Positions 4,830 to 6,656 of a stretch of 6,656 nt of DNA are shown piece after piece. The stretch spans positions 1 through 6,656 of the forward strand of contig JAFGVT010000183.1 in NCBI GenBank assembly GCA_016937825.1, written 5' to 3'. Position 1 is the first letter of the stretch; every line of letters begins with the position of its first letter. Origin of the DNA: Fidelibacterota bacterium (GTDB taxonomy: Bacteria > Fidelibacterota > Fidelibacteria > Fidelibacterales > Fidelibacteraceae). The position numbers and the translations under genes are program-made. The notes under the pieces were generated by a model. It had not been told where the DNA came from and searched no databases. It saw only the letters and a list, made by a program, of their open reading frames with translations.

Positions 4830-5508
4830 ACTGGCTTTTTTTAGCGCGCTCTGGCTGGGTATCCTCACGGCCGTCAGTCCCTGTCCGCTGGCAACGAATA
4901 TTGCCGCTATTTCTTTTATCGCACGCAAAGCGGGACGCAGAGACCATGTTCTGATCTCGGGGCTGCTGTACGCGCTGGGACGAACGCTGGTTTATGTGCT
5001 GCTTGGTATCGTGATCGCCGCCGGTCTGCTGGCGAATGCGGAAGTCTCCCGTTTCCTGCAGAAACACATGAACGAGATCCTGGGGCCTTTGCTCATTTTG
5101 CTGGGCATGATCCTGATCAACTGGCTGGGAGCAGGGATATCTTTCACACCCAAAACCGACGGTATTCAAAAAAAGGCCGAAAAGGGAAGCGTTTGGCTGG
5201 CACTGCCCCTCGGAGCGCTGTTCGCGCTGAGTTTTTGTCCGGTCTCGGCCGGCCTGTTCTTTGGCGGCCTCCTTCCGCTGGCGATCCGCGAAAACTCGGT
5301 GATCGCATTTCCGCTTATTTACGGTATCGGAACCGCCCTGCCGGTCATTCTTTTTTCCTTCCTGCTGGCCTTCGCCGTCAAATCGGTGGGAAAAGTCTTT
5401 AACCATCTGACCCATATTGAAGGATGGGTGCGCAGGATCACGGGAGTCGTGTTCATTCTTGTGGGTATTTATTATACTCTGGTCCATATATACGATTTTT
5501 CTTTTTGA
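4822..5508 (+). CDS. arsG: ArsG-family CcdA/DsbD-like membrane protein
   Basis: This 228-residue inner-membrane protein has about six transmembrane helices (roughly 5-33, 42-70, 85-103, 124-152, 160-187, 203-221). It resembles the DsbD central domain/CcdA family, which passes electrons from cytosolic thioredoxin across the membrane. It has exactly two cysteines, in pseudo-symmetric motifs AVSPCPLATN (C21, helix 1) and LSFCPVSAGL (C139, helix 4), the arrangement of the redox pair in CcdA. The family next to ArsF is also named ArsG, described as an efflux permease for aromatic aminoarsenicals. The ATG lies nine bases after AAGGGGG and overlaps the end of arsF by eight bases, so translation is likely coupled. 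It is the last gene of the operon. The fold family is firm; whether it exports arsenicals, moves electrons or both is open. Confidence 0.82.
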   Translation: MNELAFFSALWLGILTAVSPCPLATNIAAISFIARKAGRRDHVLISGLLYALGRTLVYVLLGIVIAAGLLANAEVSRFLQKHMNEILGPLLILLGMILINWLGAGISFTPKTDGIQKKAEKGSVWLALPLGALFALSFCPVSAGLFFGGLLPLAIRENSVIAFPLIYGIGTALPVILFSFLLAFAVKSVGKVFNHLTHIEGWVRRITGVVFILVGIYYTLVHIYDFSF

Positions 5509-5682
5509 ATATAGGTATGATCTTTTCTTCTTCGAGTTTTTTCTTTTAAGAGAATCTTCTTCTTTTTATATTCTCATTGTCTGATTTTTGGGATGAGAGA
5601 GTCCTTACGTTGATCAGCTTATTAAACAGATAGGAGTTTGCCCCTTTACGGGCAGTGTCATTTACATTTTGGGAGGAAGATA
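5509..5682 (+). other. T-rich noncoding gap between the ars operon and the LamG gene
   Basis: The plus strand from 5521 to about 5590 is strongly T/C-rich. Weak hairpin arms are visible: GAGAAT (5550-5555) with ATTCTC (5570-5575), and alternatively TCTCAT (5572-5577) with ATGAGA (5593-5598). Either could contribute to termination, but neither is a standard GC-rich stem with a T tract. A small perfect stem, TGCCC (5639-5643) with GGGCA (5650-5654), lies 16 bases before the next ribosome site. I see no clear promoter and no gene here. Confidence 0.4.
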
Positions 5683-6656
5683 ATGAGGAAGACCGCAGGG
5701 ATATTTTTCGGGATAATAATTGGTATTCAAAGCTTATCGGCAGGCAACGCCCTGCTTTTTAACGGCATCAATGAATATGTACAGCTTTCGGAAGCCGTAC
5801 CTGTCGGAAGCAGCAGCAATACGGTGGAGATGTGGGTAAAGGTGCCCGAAATCGGAAACGGCAACCTGGAAGAAAACGAACGTGTGGGTGTCATTCTTGG
5901 AAATTTCGGCAGTTCTCCGAATGCAAACTGGGAAATTCATGCTCAGGGTGAGATCCGAATGTACTGGAACGGCGGTAATCCCGATATTAAAGGCACTACA
6001 GATCTGCGTGACGATACCTGGCACCATATCGCTTTTGTGCGCGATAAAGGAAACGATAGAATTCAGGCATATATCGATGGGCAACTTGAATTTGATCATG
6101 AGGGTTGCGGAAGTGATGTCATATTTTCAACATCCCCCCGGATAGGTAACGACAACCGCCCGACAGGGAATCCCTACTTCCACGGGGAGATCGATGAACT
6201 GCGCATCTGGAATACGGCGCGAACACAGAGCCAGATCCGGGAATATATGTGCGAGGATGTCAGCAGCGAAAGCGGGCTGGTCGCCTACTACCCCATGAGC
6301 GACGGCAGCGGAACGGCACTCAGTGATAATGCGGGAACGAATACGGGCACCCTGGTCAATATGGACAACAGCAACTGGACCGGCGATCATTTGGTCCCCG
6401 AGGGCGACGGCGGCACAACGCCGTACCGAATAAAAAGTCTGAACCACCTGTACTGGGCTTCGGCCAACAGCAGTACCTGGAACAGCGATTTTGAGCAGAT
6501 CGCGGATATTGATGCGTCTCCCACGGCGGACTGGAACGGCGGTGCGGGCTTTTCGCCGATCGGGACGAATGCCGCGAACTTCTTTGGATCTTACGACGGT
6601 GCCGGATTCACCATTACCGGTTTGACCGTCGACAGGGCGTCTGAAAATTATATCGG
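5683..6656 (+). CDS. Secreted LamG-domain protein with GLUG-like repeats, 3'-truncated
   Basis: The frame is open from ATG 5683, with GGGAGGAAG (5671-5679) just upstream, to the window end: 324 complete codons with no stop. A signal peptide spans about residues 1-20 or 1-23 (basic start, hydrophobic core, SLSAGNA). A concanavalin-like LamG domain follows at about 23-190, beginning ALLFNGINEYV, with the typical DTWHHIAFVRD (111-121) and EIDELRIWNTA (169-179). A second stretch, GLVAYYPMSDGSGTAL, is the linker usual after LamG_3-type domains. From about 247 (YRIKSLNHLYWAS) to the end, the FSPIGTNAANFFGSYDGAGF segment resembles the first unit of a GLUG-type beta repeat array. Such proteins are usually large, exported, and thought to bind carbohydrates or other ligands at the cell surface; the ligand is unknown. 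It appears unrelated to the ars operon. Confidence 0.82.
   Translation, partial: MRKTAGIFFGIIIGIQSLSAGNALLFNGINEYVQLSEAVPVGSSSNTVEMWVKVPEIGNGNLEENERVGVILGNFGSSPNANWEIHAQGEIRMYWNGGNPDIKGTTDLRDDTWHHIAFVRDKGNDRIQAYIDGQLEFDHEGCGSDVIFSTSPRIGNDNRPTGNPYFHGEIDELRIWNTARTQSQIREYMCEDVSSESGLVAYYPMSDGSGTALSDNAGTNTGTLVNMDNSNWTGDHLVPEGDGGTTPYRIKSLNHLYWASANSSTWNSDFEQIADIDASPTADWNGGAGFSPIGTNAANFFGSYDGAGFTITGLTVDRASENYI

Noticed and set aside
4789..5487. Minus-strand open frame (232 codons) opposite arsG
   Set aside because: The translation is rich in Gln, Arg and His with no hydrophobic core, as expected for the antisense of a membrane protein gene; it also lacks a ribosome site.
5548..5590. Standard intrinsic terminator after arsG
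   Set aside because: The GAGAAT/ATTCTC stem is AT-rich with a 14-base loop and no adjoining T tract, so it is kept only as a weak possibility within the noncoding gap.
1..6656. CRISPR array, insertion sequence, tRNA or rRNA gene
   Set aside because: I saw no regular direct repeats, transposase-like frames, terminal inverted repeats or cloverleaf-like sequences anywhere in the window.

Overview
This window comes from a bacterial chromosome with roughly balanced GC and dense, mostly plus-strand genes, using ATG, GTG and TTG starts behind clear AGGAGG-type ribosome sites. The gene content (peroxide defence, arsenical and thiol-redox genes, a secreted LamG/GLUG-type protein) suggests an uncultured, probably anaerobic or microaerobic bacterium. 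The LamG plus GLUG-like protein resembles those of FCB-group or related candidate phyla. That placement is an inference with low confidence, because no phylogenetic marker gene is present.

Layout. Positions 2-358 hold the 3' part of a pyrimidine-dimer DNA glycosylase, followed by a probable terminator. Positions 516-1783 are a peroxide-response pair: a PerR/Fur-family repressor (GTG start at 516) preceded by a strong AT-rich dyad that is a likely autoregulatory operator, then a Prx6-type peroxiredoxin (ATG at 1097) that ends at a textbook intrinsic terminator (1805-1832).

Positions 1887-5508 form a six-gene operon read from a well-formed promoter (TTGACT-N17-TATTAT) whose -10 region lies inside a 7-bp inverted repeat, the likely ArsR operator. 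The genes are an ArsR-family metalloregulator, an ArsP-type permease, a 77-residue cytosolic CxxC mini-thioredoxin, a lipoprotein thioredoxin with a cysteine-rich tail, an ArsF-family membrane-anchored CxxC protein, and an ArsG/CcdA-like membrane protein with exactly two cysteines. Spacings are 30, 15 and 38 bases, then overlaps of 4 and 8 bases, so the last three genes look translationally coupled. By family membership this is an organoarsenical or nitroaromatic-arsenical resistance operon (arsR-arsP-trx-arsEFG type). The cysteine pairs on both sides of and within the membrane suggest a thiol electron relay from cytosol to outside, in addition to or instead of efflux by ArsG.

After a T-rich noncoding stretch (5509-5682), the window ends inside a large secreted protein: signal peptide, LamG/concanavalin-like domain, then the start of a GLUG-like repeat region. 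It has no evident functional tie to the ars operon.
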